Shown here: one piece after another, positions 1 to 13,400 of the stretch
Layout: every line of letters begins with the position of its first letter
Numbering within the stretch: the first letter of the stretch is position 1
From: Phaseolus vulgaris
Lineage: Eukaryota > Streptophyta > Magnoliopsida > Fabales > Fabaceae
Length of the DNA: 64,000 nt
NCBI RefSeq assembly: GCF_000499845.2
Contig: NC_023758.2
Span: 37,900,108 to 37,964,107 of the forward strand
Direction: 5' to 3'
Position numbers and translations under genes: made by a program
The notes under the pieces: generated by a model
The model's input: the letters and a program-made list of their open reading frames with translations, nothing else
What the model was told of the DNA's origin: nothing
Database searches by the model: none

Positions 1-492
1 CCAGACCTCCTTCCCTTTGTGTGACTTATTTACCCCCGTTTCAACCCGCTCCAGCACCCCATGCTCTAGCCTCCCCGTCCCCACTGAGCTTTTGTTCCTT
101 CCTTCCTCCCTTGACACATCCACACGGTGGTACCTCGGTATGTTCACAAAGAGCTTCGTACTCCCAATGTAGATTTGGTCAAGTTCCCTCTCTAGTTTTC
201 CCACGTTCTTCACATCAAACAGCCTCACAAACCCAAATCTTTTGCCCCTTTTATTAAGCCTTCGAGAAATAAAAACATCTTGCACCCTTGCCCACCTTTG
301 AAAGATTTTGAGCATGTCTTTCTCTCCAAACCCATTGGGAAAGTTTGAAAAGAAAAAGGTTGTAGATTTACTAGCCTTGCTAGGTTGGAGGTTTGATTTC
401 CTTTGAGGTCTCTGCTCGCCCTGCCCATCAAAAGAAAACACCTTGCTGTTCCGATCCACTCCCCACGCTCCACTACTTCCCGCTCCCTCCAT
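1..492 (-). CDS. RRM-domain RNA-binding protein, N-terminal part (runs off window)
   Basis: The reading frame on the minus strand starts at the ATG at 490-492 and stays open for 164 codons to the window edge. An RNA-recognition motif lies at about residues 44-121: an RNP2-like strand TTFFFSNFP near residue 44, an RNP1-like KRFGFVRL near residue 84, and a closing LFVNIPRY near 114. The first 43 residues are a low-complexity Ser/Gly/Gln leader. GC content is far above that of the flanking DNA, which supports coding. In plants this RRM type, with its IGSxKLxVNxPRY ending, occurs both in host RNA-binding proteins and in the ORF1 region of LINE retrotransposons. The rest of the protein is outside the window, so the two cannot be separated here. 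Confidence 0.7.
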   Translation of the reverse strand, partial: MEGAGSSGAWGVDRNSKVFSFDGQGEQRPQRKSNLQPSKASKSTTFFFSNFPNGFGEKDMLKIFQRWARVQDVFISRRLNKRGKRFGFVRLFDVKNVGKLERELDQIYIGSTKLFVNIPRYHRVDVSREEGRNKSSVGTGRLEHGVLERVETGVNKSHKGKEVW

Positions 493-2696
493 CTTTCTCT
501 TCAAACTCTGCATAAGCTGGATAAATTATGCGATACGATGATGGTGAGAGTGGCAATGAAATAGAGCGACGACGTTGTTAGTGTTTTCCATGTGGTTTTT
601 TTCATGAATTATGAATTATATTCACGATACTCTACTGTATACGTACTGGTAGTCTTTAAGCCATTATTATTCATCTGGTCCCTAATCTGTTAGGTAGGTA
701 CCGTTGAGTTTTTTTTTTTATAGTGAGGCTAACTAAAAATACGGCGTTATTTTTATGTGCATTATTATTTTGATCAAGACAACATGGTTGGGTTTGAGTA
801 ACATTTATTTTTATTTTAAAAGCAAAATTGAAGGAAACAAATATTACTTTGTTAAACTATTTTGTTTTCAATTTTGTCTAAGAAATTAATTTTTATTCGA
901 CATTACTAAATATTGTAAGTACATGGTACAACAAATAAGTATGGATATTATTATTCTTAAGGAAAAACTGAAATAAATCAAATCGAGTTATTGAAAAAGT
1001 GTTAGGAAATGCTGGCCAAGCAATAAAGAAGTTGCAAAAAGGAACTTTACTAGGTAGATAGAAAATCCACTATACAGACTTTATCTTATTATAAATTCAA
1101 TCGAAAAAAATAATTTCTATATATGGAATTAGAAGTATAATAAAAGAGATGGGATAACCTAAACATAAATACCATTAATCACTATTATTATTAATAAAAA
1201 AATTCACAATTTTAAAAATACTCTAAATTTTGAAGTACTTTTATTTTAAATTGTTTCAAATTTAAAAATACTACATTTGGATAAATCAATTCAAATTCAT
1301 TGAGTTTTAATTTTCTTATTTTGGGTTTCAATTATCATCCAATATAAAAATTTATTTCAATATTAAATAATATTTAATAATTTAAAAATATTAGTTTGGA
1401 AATAGTTTTTAATTGATATTATTTGAGTTATTTTTAGGCATAACAAATAAACCGTTTTCATGGAAATTGTCTAAATTTGTCTCTATTTTGATGGAGACGG
1501 TCATATTAGAGCATCTATATAAATGAGTTGAAAATACTAGAAAAAAACAACTAAAACTAAAAAAAAATAAAAAAATCAACTCTGTACATACTTTTAATGA
1601 AAAAGCTAGAGTATATGTGAAGTATTTACCCATTTAAGGAAACCATACAACCTATCATCTCTTAGAGCGTTATTTTCCTAAAAAACACCTACTATAATTA
1701 GCTACTTCGAATGATTTGTGTACTAGTTATAACCAATTTTTTATTAGTAGAACCCTTTAAGAGTTCTTAAAGGAGAATTATATGTAGTCCAGAGTTGAGG
1801 GTAAACCAATACAAATGTGTTGTCTTATTTTCTATCATTAAACACTTTCCCATCAACAAATGTCAATGAGGTGCCAAGAAGGAGGATAGTCTTACTAAAA
1901 AGAGAGGAGTATGCAACTGAACAAGCCAGCTACAACAATATACATAACTTCAAGAAGCTGAAAATATTGGTCAACCACTGACTGCAGAAGAACGAGAGGA
2001 AGCTAAAATCCTCTGCCACAAACAGTGAGGAGTTTGTTAAAAGCATTTTTTAAGAAATGAGGACACTTAAAAGAAGCTACATATTCCAAGCAAGAGATGA
2101 TTGAATTGTTATCTAAACATTAAATAGTTGTATAAGTTGTAATTAGCTTAACTATATATGATTGTGTGTAATATAATAACATATTATCTTAAATGCTTGA
2201 TAAGTCACAAGTTGTTGAACTAACATGTTTCAAAAGGTAATAGAAACTCCAAAGTGAAACACATTGCAGAAGTTCACTCAAGAATCTGAGTCATTGCATC
2301 AATTGAGCACTTACCTAGAAAGCTGAGAGAGCCACAAAGCAAGAAGGGAAAACAAGCAAGTTACTTCAAAATCTTAAACTAGTTTTGTGTTGATTTTTAA
2401 GCTCAAAAGTTAGCACATAGCATGGATTACAAAATATTCGCTTTTTTTGTTTCTAAAACGTAAAAGCTAGAAACAGATCAATATGATAGACTCATTAAAA
2501 ATGATTAACTCATACCCTAATCTTAAGCAGATCATACCTTGAAGTGCAAGGAAGAGAGTATGAGGAGTAGAAAAAGTAAATAATTGGTTGAAAAAAAAAA
2601 GAACAACAAATGTTATTAAGTAGAAAAGATAGACATAAAGGTCTAAGTGAGAAAGTTGATACATCTACCTTGCTCAAAAAAACACAGATACTAATC
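493..2696. other. AT-rich intergenic DNA
   Basis: No open frame has coding character, and no terminal repeats with target duplications were found. Homopolymer and TAAT-rich tracts dominate. A slightly more GC-balanced stretch at about 1860-2100 has no recognisable product. Confidence 0.5.
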
Positions 2697-2895
2697 CATT
2701 ACAAGAAAATTATTAAATAAAAATCAATTTTAGAGACAAAAAATAATGAGTTGCTATAATGACTAAATTAGAGACCATTTTAACTTTTTTTTAAATTAGT
2801 TTCTATTATTGTTAAATAATTTCTAAATTGGTATCCAATTAGCGACCAAAGTTTTTGCTGCCAAATTTAGAATATAAATAATTGGTATCTAATAT
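2697..2895. mobile_element. Truncated CACTA-type MITE
   Basis: The stretch starts CATTACAAGAAAAT and is then similar along its length to the left half of the complete MITE at 3561-3952. Shared parts are the segment with AAATTAGAGACCATTTTA, and the segment with GGTATC(T/C)AATTAG and GCNACCAAAGTTTTTGCT. The right half and the second terminal repeat are missing. Confidence 0.55.
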
Positions 2896-3557
2896 TTCCT
2901 TTAATGTACATGCTCTCAATTTTCATCTCAATTTTCATCAAGAGACTAATTAAGTTGTGGTGTTAGTTTGTTAGGAAGGTCTATTTTTTGGTTAAGGTTT
3001 GTAGGTTTATTGATAAGTTCTAAGGAGAAAGGTGGGATTTAATATGTTTTTTCTGTGTATAAGGGTTGAATATTCTTACTGGTTCATATTTAAACTTAAA
3101 AGAAGTCTCATTATAGAAGAGGAGACATGTCCTGATCATTTATTATTTGGGAGAATCATTAATTTTAAGATTGAAATTTCCATTTTACGTGATTATTAGA
3201 AATCATTTTAATTTATAGTTCGTACCCAAAAAAGCCTGTAGGCAACGCATACGACGATACCTAACAAGTATGAAGCTTGAACCATACAGCACAAAAAGAG
3301 GAGCAAGAGCTGGAGACGAAAGACAAAGGCTGAAAAATGTGAAACTTGTACAGAGCTTGGTGGTTGGGGGAAACTAATAATGGAGTTCAATAAATAATGA
3401 GAAATGTTACTTGAGGTAGGTACTTGCTAGTACTAAATTTTAATCTTGACGGCTAGGATATAGGGATGAGAAAATTAACAAATGTTGAGCTTTGGGACTC
3501 TAGATTAACATATCAATAAATACATGATAATGTGAAGCAACTTATATGTTTCATTAC
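2896..3557. other. Intergenic, no recognised feature
   Basis: AT-rich sequence between two MITE copies. The short minus-strand open frame at 3208-3390 is Leu/Phe-rich, has no start context or homology that I recognise, and was not accepted as a gene. Confidence 0.4.
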
Positions 3558-3560
3558 TAA

Positions 3561-3952
3561 CACTACAAGAAAATCATGAAATAGAAATCAATTCGTAAAA
3601 ACTAAAATAATTAGTTACAATAATAACTAAATTAGAGACCATTTTAGAAACTAAAAAAAAAATTATTTCTAAATTAGTTTATATTATTTTTTATTATTGT
3701 AAAATAGTTTCTAAATTGGTATCTAATTAGCAACCAAGGTTTTTGCTACCAAATTTAGAAACTAAATAATTGGTAGTTAAAACCTTAGTTGTTAATTATA
3801 TATCAATTTAAAAACTATTTAACAATAATAAAAATTAATTTGGAAACCATTTTTTTTTTAAGTTTCTAAAATGGTCTCTATTTTAGTTTTTATTGTAACT
3901 AATTATTTTGGTATCTAAAAATTGGTTTCTATTTCATGATTTTCTTGTAGTG
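3561..3952. mobile_element. Complete CACTA-type MITE with 3-bp target duplication
   Basis: Both ends carry CACTACAAGAAAATCATGAA in inverted orientation, and the inverted similarity continues through most of the 392 bp, so the element folds back on itself. It is flanked by a 3-bp direct repeat TAA (3558-3560 and 3953-3955), as expected for CACTA-superfamily transposition. It has no coding capacity. Terminal bases match those of the large CACTA element at 28708-36090, so a related transposase could have moved it (inference). Confidence 0.85.
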
Positions 3953-3955
3953 TAA

Positions 3956-4983
3956 ATATTTCAAGATTATTTACTAAAATCTTGTTTAAAGAGTTCTAAA
4001 CCTTCTAAATATGGTAGAACGTAGCCAACCTCTATCATATGTATATATGATATAGATTGTTTAATCTTTTAGTTATTATTCTTCCTCTTAGGTTTACCTT
4101 TTACTTGTTATGTTTGTAAGTTTATCTGTAATCATACTGTTATCATTCTTTGTTTGTGTGATAGATGCAAAGGCAGTGAATATGTCTATAAAAAAGATTT
4201 TGATAAAAATAATATTCAGTCTCTAATCAATTACTGTGGTGTATATCCAAATTGATTTTATGATCGATAATTATATATTGAAATGAAATCGATTTCGTTG
4301 TTGGTTTAACTACCTGAGAGCTAATGCTGCGTTAGGGTTATATCACCACACACAACTCCTGCTAAATGTGTTTCAATTTCAGCACGTCAAAAGAATTGAA
4401 AATTCAAGAATGGGACAAGTCTACACAGATTTAACTACCCATGGTTTGCGCATATTCTGTTGTGATAAAAAATTATGTAACTCTATGTTTAATTAAATAT
4501 AATTATGTTATTTTCCTTAACGATTTTTTCCTACGTTTTTTACGTCTGAGTTGGGGCAAGAAATGGAAGTGCAACTGCTGCAATGCTGCACATGATCATG
4601 AAATACAAGATTCGATGATTAGAAGTTCATAATCATAATTACTCGTTTCGAATATTAATATTCACTTATTTTCTTTAAATAATGTTCCACGCAAATTTTT
4701 CTTAGGGAACTAATCTGAGACCTGAATGGCATTAATTAATCAGTAGTTGATCAAATGGCAAAGTTGAGATGAAAGGCTGAAGCGTATGAAGTAAATGTGT
4801 AGTTGAACATTCATAGAGCATAATATAAAAGAGGTACAGTAGAAGCAGTAGTGGCAAACTCATGAGTAGAAAAGAAGGTAAAAACACACACTGAAAATAA
4901 AGATGTAGTCATAAGCTAATATAGTTCTGTGACAGTGAAACACGAAAGAAATACTGGCATGTCTATGGAAGTTTTGAAGGTGT
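3956..4983. other. Intergenic, downstream of the 5.0 kb Pro-rich gene
   Basis: AT-rich sequence with no supported gene. The part next to 4984 should contain the 3' untranslated region of the minus-strand gene at 4984-5337, but no single poly(A) signal stands out. Confidence 0.35.
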
Positions 4984-5337
4984 TTAAGGGCTAGAGGTAG
5001 AAGGTGGTGGGGAGAAGAAGGAGGAGAAGGGGAGGGTTGGCATTGATGGCAGGTTTGGCAATGAAGCTGCAAGAGGAGGGAGATTGAGTGTTGGAAGTGA
5101 TGGAAAAGTTGGCATGGTAGGGATGGTGGGCAAAGGAGGAACATTTCCCTGAGGCAGTGTTGGGTTTGAAGGCAAAGGTGGAAGTGCTGTTGGGTTAGGC
5201 AGAGTGGTGGGAGTGCCAGGCAAATTAGGCACTGTGGTTGTTTGCAAAAGGTGGCGAGATGCTAGGCTCAGACTCATGCTTGAGAAGCTCACAATCACAA
5301 GAAAGAAAGGTGTGATGAAGGATTTGGCTGAGGCCAT
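4984..5337 (-). CDS. Small secreted proline-rich cell-wall-type protein
   Basis: An intact 117-residue protein. Residues 1 to about 26 form a signal peptide (hydrophobic FFLVIVSFSSMSLSLA), followed by the mature N-terminus SRHLLQTT. The rest is Pro/Leu/Thr-rich with PxLP-type repeats (NLPGTP, LPPLPS, TLPTLNLPPL) and ends in PPPSTSSP. The layout resembles plant PELPK-type/hydroxyproline-rich small wall proteins. It shares the (A/S)RHL(L/M)QT motif and Pro-rich tail with the genes at 28.5, 49.1, 53.8 and 61.9 kb, and looks like a diverged member of the same family. The ATG at 5335-5337 is about 90 bp downstream of a TATA box. Export to the cell wall is inferred from composition and signal peptide; no enzymatic role is suggested. 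Confidence 0.8.
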   Translation of the reverse strand: MASAKSFITPFFLVIVSFSSMSLSLASRHLLQTTTVPNLPGTPTTLPNPTALPPLPSNPTLPQGNVPPLPTIPTMPTFPSLPTLNLPPLAASLPNLPSMPTLPFSSFFSPPPSTSSP

Positions 5338-5422
5338 GGTTTATGAGTTGAGAAGAGTTGGTAGTGTCTTTTGAGAGGGTATTTGTTTTGAGATTGTATG
5401 AGTTTTGAGGGTACTGCTTGGT

Positions 5423-5430
5423 CTTATATA
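5423..5430 (-). promoter_or_regulatory. TATA box of the 5.0 kb Pro-rich gene
   Basis: TATATAAG on the minus strand, about 90 bp upstream of the start codon at 5337. Its position and sequence fit a core promoter. Confidence 0.6.
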
Positions 5431-5450
5431 GAGCAAGAGAGGTTAAGTTC

Positions 5451-6465
5451 TATAATTAGTTAGTGTGAAAAAGGTGCTATGGTTTGGACAACCACCAGAG
5501 CTATAAGTATTTTATGTGGTGACCAACTCTTTCTGTTTTGTATGTTACAAAGTAAAAAGGGATAAAATAATTGTGCTTATTTATTTATGGATTTGGTAGC
5601 TCTGGGAAGAATTTGAGTTGGAGGTGAGGGAATATATGAGGGTTGGTTATCTAATTTGAGTTAACTCTTGCCATTATATGTCTTCCTTTAATGCACTATT
5701 GATTAAAATGGTTAAGTTTGTATACTATTTTATACCTTGGTTGTTTTGCTCAACAATAATGTTTACCAATATATTGAAGCATTAATGTGTAGATGAAATA
5801 ATAGAAGCACTTTACTTAATTTGTCATTAATTGGCATAGCTATTATATATGTTATGTACATTTTTATATGCATATTCAGAGATGCATAAACTCATCAATA
5901 AATACTTATAAAAAAATAAAATATTCAAATTTATCTCATAAATTAAAATTAACTTTGATCTTTTGTTTGAATAAATGAAAAGTAGAAAGAAATGAGATAG
6001 ACAAGAATATAAATAGAAATGGAAAAGATAAATGGACACCCTTCAAAATACAGACATCCAACACCTTTAAAAGATATTTTCTCGGTTAACTTTTTCTTTT
6101 ATTAAATATTAAATAGTAAAGTATAAGCTATGTAATTAATAATCTTTTAGGTTTTCTTTATTATTTAAAAATAGGCAAATTTTTGGAGTGTTCGGATTTT
6201 ATCATAATATGATAAGTAAAAGGAAAGAAAAATTGAGTTTTCACTCAATTCATTTGGTCAGATAAAAGAAGTAGATTTTTCTTCTTCTTGAAATTACATT
6301 TATTATATGCTTATATAGATTCTGACGTAGAAAATTATTCTAGTTTTACTTTGGTTACTGAATGACGCAAATTTTATTTTATGATGTCAAAATTTACATA
6401 CGGAAAAGTTACATGGCGCTAAAAGTTACATATACGGATTTTGATCCGAATTTCTGAAAAATAAT
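5451..6465. other. AT-rich intergenic DNA
   Basis: This includes the upstream region of the minus-strand gene at 4984-5337. No gene, terminal repeat or RNA gene is recognised. Confidence 0.4.
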
Positions 6466-6667
6466 TACTTTCCGGCGATTCTTTTGAAACTCTCTTTACT
6501 CCCGGCGATTTGAAAACTCTCGTTATTCCTGACGGTTTTCAAACCCCCGTTATTCTTGGCGGTTTTAAAACCACCATTATTTTTTTGTAGTTTTCAAATC
6601 TCTGTTATTTCTAGTGGTTTCCAAACTCCCATTATTCCTGGTAGTTTTCAAACTCCCATTACTTTTA
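6466..6667. repeat. Short tandem repeat of about 35 bp
   Basis: About six diverged copies of a unit built around GGCGGTTTTCAAACTCCCATTATTCC. Units differ by several substitutions, mostly C to T and G to A, so the array looks old. Confidence 0.7.
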
Positions 6668-8308
6668 GGAGGTGCATATATAAAAAAATAGGTGACAAAT
6701 AATAACAATGTTAAACCAAAATAATCCTATGATTTTCTCAAACCTACGTTCTTATAGCTAACAATTTTATAATTATAACACAACATATTACTTATTGAGT
6801 TAAACTCATTATATGACAGGTCCTACTATGATAAAATAATACAGTTATGTTCAAATATAGCCTTTCACTTTTTTTTTATCTTAATTAACAATTTTTTTCC
6901 TTGTAAAAAAATAATAATCCTTTGTTGTAATTATAATATTAATACGGGTTTGTTTATTAAGTCTTTATCATGCTAAGTATCAATATATACAATAATACAA
7001 TAATTTTAAAACTATATTGATTTTTTTCACATTCATACATTCACTACTTATTAGTTTACCAAGAGCTTGTATGCATGACTTAATATTATCTTACCCTATA
7101 GGACAATGTACATATTATTTTCTCTATGTATAGAACGTAAATATATAGGACTACAATTTATTTTTGGGAGGAAATTTGTATGGGAAGGAAAAAGTCAACA
7201 TTTAATACTCATTATTTTATCTCGTGCTGTTCATGACAAAATAAAATTCTCACAACATTGTTTTTAAAGTGTACTGTGAGGTATTTCCATAATAAATAAT
7301 AGTTTTTACAATAAGATGCTTTTGGAGTGATTGATGAATTTAGATAATGCATGAGACTACAAACTTGAATTTCACTCACAAGGAATCAACATTTGTTTAC
7401 CAGGAGGCATGTTTGGTGCTAGTTTCAAGGAGTATCTTTGCTGAATGTATTCTTGACAAAAAAAAGTTGCTTTAATACTGACTAAATGATTTGAAATTCT
7501 AACAGGTTCTGAATCACTAGACATGCACTGGTCACCTCAATTAAATGATATTTTCTCCACTTCATAAGTTTCCACACAAATTCATATATCAATTAAATTT
7601 AAATATAAATACAAAACATAATGAAACAAAGTGCACCATACTAAAACCTATGAAATCTCAAAAAGTCTAATATAATGATATTGATGGTTTTATGTAGCAG
7701 CTAATATAATTCCAATAAATATGTGACTAACTAAAAGTTAGAAATTCACACTCGTAAGAATAACCATCTTTATTTGGACTCACTAGAAATAGACAAATGA
7801 AGGAACACAATACAATGCACATCAATTACAAGCCTAAAATAAAGGACCTATTTTACTTTTTTAAGCCAAGCAAAACCAAAAGTATTCCAAGATAATCCAA
7901 ATTGTAAGACACCTCAAATAGTTGGAGCCTTTTAAGAGTCCATGGAGGAAACCTGTCCAAAATTCACTCAACTTCTTCTGGCTACAACCTTGTGGTGACT
8001 GAATGCGTCAAAGGAGAACTTCCCATGGTACTTGCCAAATTCACATTCACCAATTCTTCCAAATGGCAGGGTATCCGCTATGTTTTGCATAAAAATACAT
8101 TTTTCAATTACAATCAACCAATACACAGGTTTATGATTATCAACATTGAAATATAGGATAATGTAACCAGACATGATTTATCTTATCAAAAAATCAAGTT
8201 TTATTCATTCTAGTTCCTCACAAGCATGTGTCCATTTAGTACAACAACAATTCTTATAATAAACTTTCATATTGTTATAGAATTTGGCCTAACCAAAACC
8301 TAATTTGC
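6668..8308. other. AT-rich intergenic DNA 3' of the kinase pseudogene
   Basis: No supported gene. The minus-strand open frame at 7968-8174 has no recognisable motif. The 8309 end of this stretch would hold the kinase 3' untranslated region. Confidence 0.35.
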
Positions 8309-8901
8309 TCAGTTAAAGCTTGATGCACGGCTGCAACGGCCTCTCAAATACTCCTCCAATGTCAAACCTTGCTCAACACTGCACATGGAGACCGAATCAT
8401 CCACCCAGTGCAATATTTATGTGACTGTAGATTATTACTAGGTGGACAGGCTTCATCATCAACTGTTTATGCTGCATCCAAAGCGTTATTCACTTCTAAC
8501 CTTGCCCACTTCATTGTTTCAGTGTCACCTTGAAGGAGCTTTAAGATTTGTGGTCCAATATAATCAATACATCACATTTTCAACAAAGGAAAATAAGAAG
8601 ATAAAGTTAAGGCGTGCACTATGAAGATATGTACCACAGGATTTAGGATAAGCAAAAACGCAAAAAATTCACTACATATGCAACAAATGAGTCTATTATT
8701 ATATTGGATATGACGTAGAGCCCACAATATGCAATAAAGTGAAAAGTGGACCACTTACCAGGTTCATTTGAGGCCTAGCCCTTGGAGCACATTTGATACA
8801 GAGTATGGCTGCCAAGACCATCTTTTCCATCTCCTCATGATCATAGTTATCACCCAAACTAGGATCTAACATTTGTAACACCTTTCCAATATATAGAACT
8901 A

Positions 8902-9930
8902 GCACGTTGACCCGTGCAACGCACGTAAATTTTTCTAATATTTTATATTTAAATATTAATATTAAAAATAATAATTTTATTTAAATATATATAAATTATT
9001 AAGTTTATGAAATGAAATTAAATATACTGCAATAGTATAAGTTTATATATTTTTAATATATTAATAAATTTAATATAACATAACATAAATAATTAAAAAT
9101 TCATAAATATATTTTTTCATAATAAATACATTATTATATAAACAATTATCTAATACTATGTATCCATTATGTATTTATGGTGAAAATGAAGTCCTCTTCA
9201 CCAATTTCATGCTATCTTCATGCTCTAATTTAATCTGCACAAAAAACTTTTCAAAAAATTATTGCAATTAAAAAATAGAATTCAGTAGATTATACCAAGT
9301 ACAATTATTACAAAAAACTATCAGTAAATGTGTGTTTCTTTCCGAAACAGATTAGGCAAAATCATATTAAATTATGAATTCACCTTTTATGATATAAATT
9401 AAATTAAAATGTAATGTAATATAATACAAATAAAACATAATGAAATATAAATACAATGAAATACTATTATATAAATAACTAAAGATCTTAAAAACCATAC
9501 AACAATAATAAACATATATACATCATCAGGTTTCTAGATAAAAAAAAAGCAACAATTAATACTTGAATGGCTAATTAATAATAAACAATATACAAAGAAT
9601 AAAACGAATATAAACATTCTCTAGTATTAACACAAAATATATTAAATAAAAAATATGATCAAAGATTTTTATGACTTTAATATACTGGCAATTGTTGTAG
9701 CGTTAAACATATGTAATAATGCCAACCTATTATAAATATACCAGATAATGAAACAAAATTGTAATAATTTATGTATTCACATTGCAAGAAATGCATGAAC
9801 AAATAGAATATGAATACTACTAAACAAAAACATATAGTGAACATAAAGAGTACCTAACTGTTGACCCGTGCAACGCACGAAATTTTTTACAACATTTTAT
9901 TATATATAAATATTAATATTATAATTAAAA
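8902..9930. repeat. Two copies of a Helitron-end-like block
   Basis: The string GTTGACCCGTGCAACGCACG occurs at 8908-8927 and again at about 9862-9881. Each copy is followed by similar AT-rich DNA with TAAATATTAATATTA. The first copy is the Helitron 3' end. The second suggests an internal duplication or a nested, older Helitron end. Confidence 0.6.
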
Positions 9931-10061
9931 AAATATTATTCCTTTACATAAGAAAATTGTAAAATTAAGCAAATGAAAATAAAATGTTAAAAAATTTAAC
10001 TTATCTTATTATAAATTTGTAATATATATTAGTAGCTATGAAGCTCAGAAACTTCATTTAA

Positions 10062-10440
10062 AAGGGGTGTCGGTGTCTGATATTCGTATCGGACACTGAC
10101 ACTCGTATGACACTTGTAAGTCACGTATATGTGAAGTGTCCAATTCAAAAAGTATTTGTTAGATTTCTGACAATTCTAGTACGATTTTAACACAATTTTA
10201 AAAAGGAAAAATACATTATTTTTCTAAAAATACAAACTTTATTGTATAAATTGTTATTATAATTATAAAAATAAAAACAAATCCTTGTGAACCGGTCATG
10301 AAAAACATCTTTCTGCTCCCAAAAATAATCTGAAACATACTTATGCACATAAATCTTTATTGTCAATTTATATAATTCATAATTATATAATATATAGATC
10401 TGTGTCCCCGTGTCAGTGTCTATGCAACATAGATTAGTAG
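10062..10440. repeat. First unit of the satellite, with an extra GTGTCNGATACGGACAC-type head
   Basis: It starts with a GTCGGTGTCTGATATTCGTATCGGACAC head, continues through AAGTGTCCAATTCAAAAAGTA, and then enters the GCACATAAATCTTTATT segment that begins the tandem array. The same order of blocks is present once at 54.93-55.33 kb. Confidence 0.7.
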
Positions 10441-13400
10441 TTCACAAATTAATTATAAATAAAAAGGAATGAATAAATTTTTGTCATAACAAATACATTA
10501 CAAAAGAAAAAAATAATTTGAACAAATTTACATTATAAATAATTATCTAATATTATGTTCCCATAAAATATTTATGAAGAAAATGAAGTACTATTCACCA
10601 ACTTCATGCTAAGTTAATATGCAAAAATCTCTCAGAATAATTATTGCAATTAAAAAATTAATTAATTATATTATACCAAGTACAGTTATAGTAAAAGTAA
10701 TAAAAATATGTGTTTCTTCCAGAAACATATTGTACTCGAAAATCATATTAAATTATGAAGTCACATTTTGTCATATAAATTAATACTTGTGCACATAAAT
10801 CTTTATTGTCAATTTATATAATTCATAATTATATAATATATAGATCTATGTCCCCGTGTCAGTGTCTATGCTACAAGATTAGTAGTCCACAAATTAATTA
10901 TAATTAAAAATGAATGAATAAATTTTTGTCATAACAAATACATTACAATAGAAAAAAATAATTTGAACAAATTTACATTATAAATAATTATCTAATATTA
11001 TGTTCCTATAAAATATTTACGAAGAAAATGAAGTACTGCTCACCAACTTCATGCTAAGTTAATATGCAAAAATCTCTCAGAATAATTATTGCAATTAAAA
11101 AATTAATTAATTATATTATACCAAGTACAGTTATAGTAAAAGTAATAAAAAATGTGTGTTTCTTCCATAAACATATTGTAGTCGAAAATCATATTAACTT
11201 ATAAAGTCACATTTTGTCATATAAATTAATACTTGTGCACATAAATCTTTATTGTCAATTTATATAATTCATAATTATATAATATATAGATCTGTGTCCC
11301 CGTGTCAGTGTCTATGCTACATAGATTAGTAGTCCACAAATTAATTATAAATAAAAGGGAATGAATAAATTTTTGTCATAACAAATACATTACAATAGAA
11401 AAAAATAATTTGAACAAATTTACATTATATAAATAATTATCTAATATTATGTTCCCATAAGATATATACGAAGAAATTGAAGTACTGTTCACCAACTTCA
11501 TGCTACGTTAATATGCAAAAATCTCTCTTCCAGAAACATATCGTAGGCGAAAATAATATTAAATTATCAAGTCACATTTTGTCATATAAATTAATACTTG
11601 TGCACATAAATCTTTATTGTCAATTTATATAATTCATAATTATATAATATATAGAACCGTGTCACCGTGTCAGTGTCTATGCTACATATATTAGTAGTCC
11701 ACAAATTAATTATAAATAAAAATGAATGAATAAATTTTTGTCATAAAAAATACATTACAATAGAAAAAAATAATTAGAACAAATTTACATTATATAAATA
11801 ATTATCTAATATTATGTTCCCATAAGATATTTATATATTTACGAAGAAATTGAAGTACTGTTCACCAACTTCATGCTACGTTAATATGCAAAAATCTCTC
11901 AGAATAATTATTGCAATTAAAAAAATTATCTCATTATATTATACCAAGTACAGTTATATTAAAAGTAATAAAAAATGTGTGTTTCTTCCAGAAACATATT
12001 GTATGCGAAAATCATATTAAATTATGAAGTCACATTTTGTCATATAAATTAATAATTGTGCACATAAATCTTTATTTTCAATTTATATAATTCATAATTA
12101 TATAATATACAGATTCGTGTCCCCATGTCTCTGTGTCCCCTGTCCCCGTGTCCCTGTGTCCCCTGTCCCCGTGTCTCCGTGACCTGTGTTCCCGTGTCCC
12201 TGTGTAAGTGTCTATGCTACACAGATTAGTAGTTCACAAATTAATTATAAATAAAAATGAATGAACAAATTTTTGTCATAACAAATACATTACAATAGAA
12301 AAAAATAAATTGAAGAAATTTACATTATATAAATAATTATCTAATATTATGTTCCTATAAGATATTTACGAAGAAAATGAAGTACTTTTCACCAACTTCA
12401 TGCTAAGTTAATATGCAAAAATCTCTCAGAAAAATTATTGCAATTAAAAAATTAATTAATTATATTAAACCATGTACAATTATAGTAAAAGTAATAAAAA
12501 AATGTATATTTCTTACAAAAACATATTTGTGACAAAAATCATATTAAATTATGAAGTCATAGTTTGTCATATAAATTAATACTTGTGCACATAAATCTTT
12601 ATTGTCAATCTATATAATTCATAATTATATAACATATAGATCCGTGTCCCCCTGTGTTCCCGTGTTCCCGTGTCAGTGTCTATGCTACATATATTAGTGG
12701 TCCACAAATTAATTATAAATAAAAAGAAATGAATAAATTTTTGACATAACATATACATTACAATAGAAAAAAATAATTTGAACAAATTTACATTATATAA
12801 ATAATTATCTAATATTATGTTTTCATTAGATATTTACGAAGAAATTGAAGTACTGTTCACCAACTTCATGATACGTTAATATGCAATAATCTCTCAGAAT
12901 AATTATTGCAATTAAAAAATTAATTCACCATATTATACCAAGTACAGTTATAGTAAAAGTAATAAAAAATGTGTGTTTCTTCCAGAAACATATTGTAGGC
13001 GAAAATCATATTAAATTATGAAGTCACATTTTGTCATACAAATTAATAATTGTGCACATAAATCTTTATTTTCAATTTATATAATTCATAATTATATAAT
13101 ATATAGATTCGTGTCCCCGTGTCTCTGTGTCCCCTATCCCCGTGTCCCTGTGTCCACTGTCCCCGTGTCCCAGTGACCCGTGTTCCCGTGTCCCTGTGTT
13201 AGTGTCTATGCTACACATATTAGTATTCCATAAATTAATTATAAATAAAAAAGAATGAATAAATTTTTGTTATGACAAATACATTACAATAGAAAAAAAT
13301 AATTTGAACAAATTTACATTATATAAATAATTATCTAATATTATATTCCCATAAGATATTTACGAAGAAAATGAAGTACTGTTAACCAACTTCCAACTTC

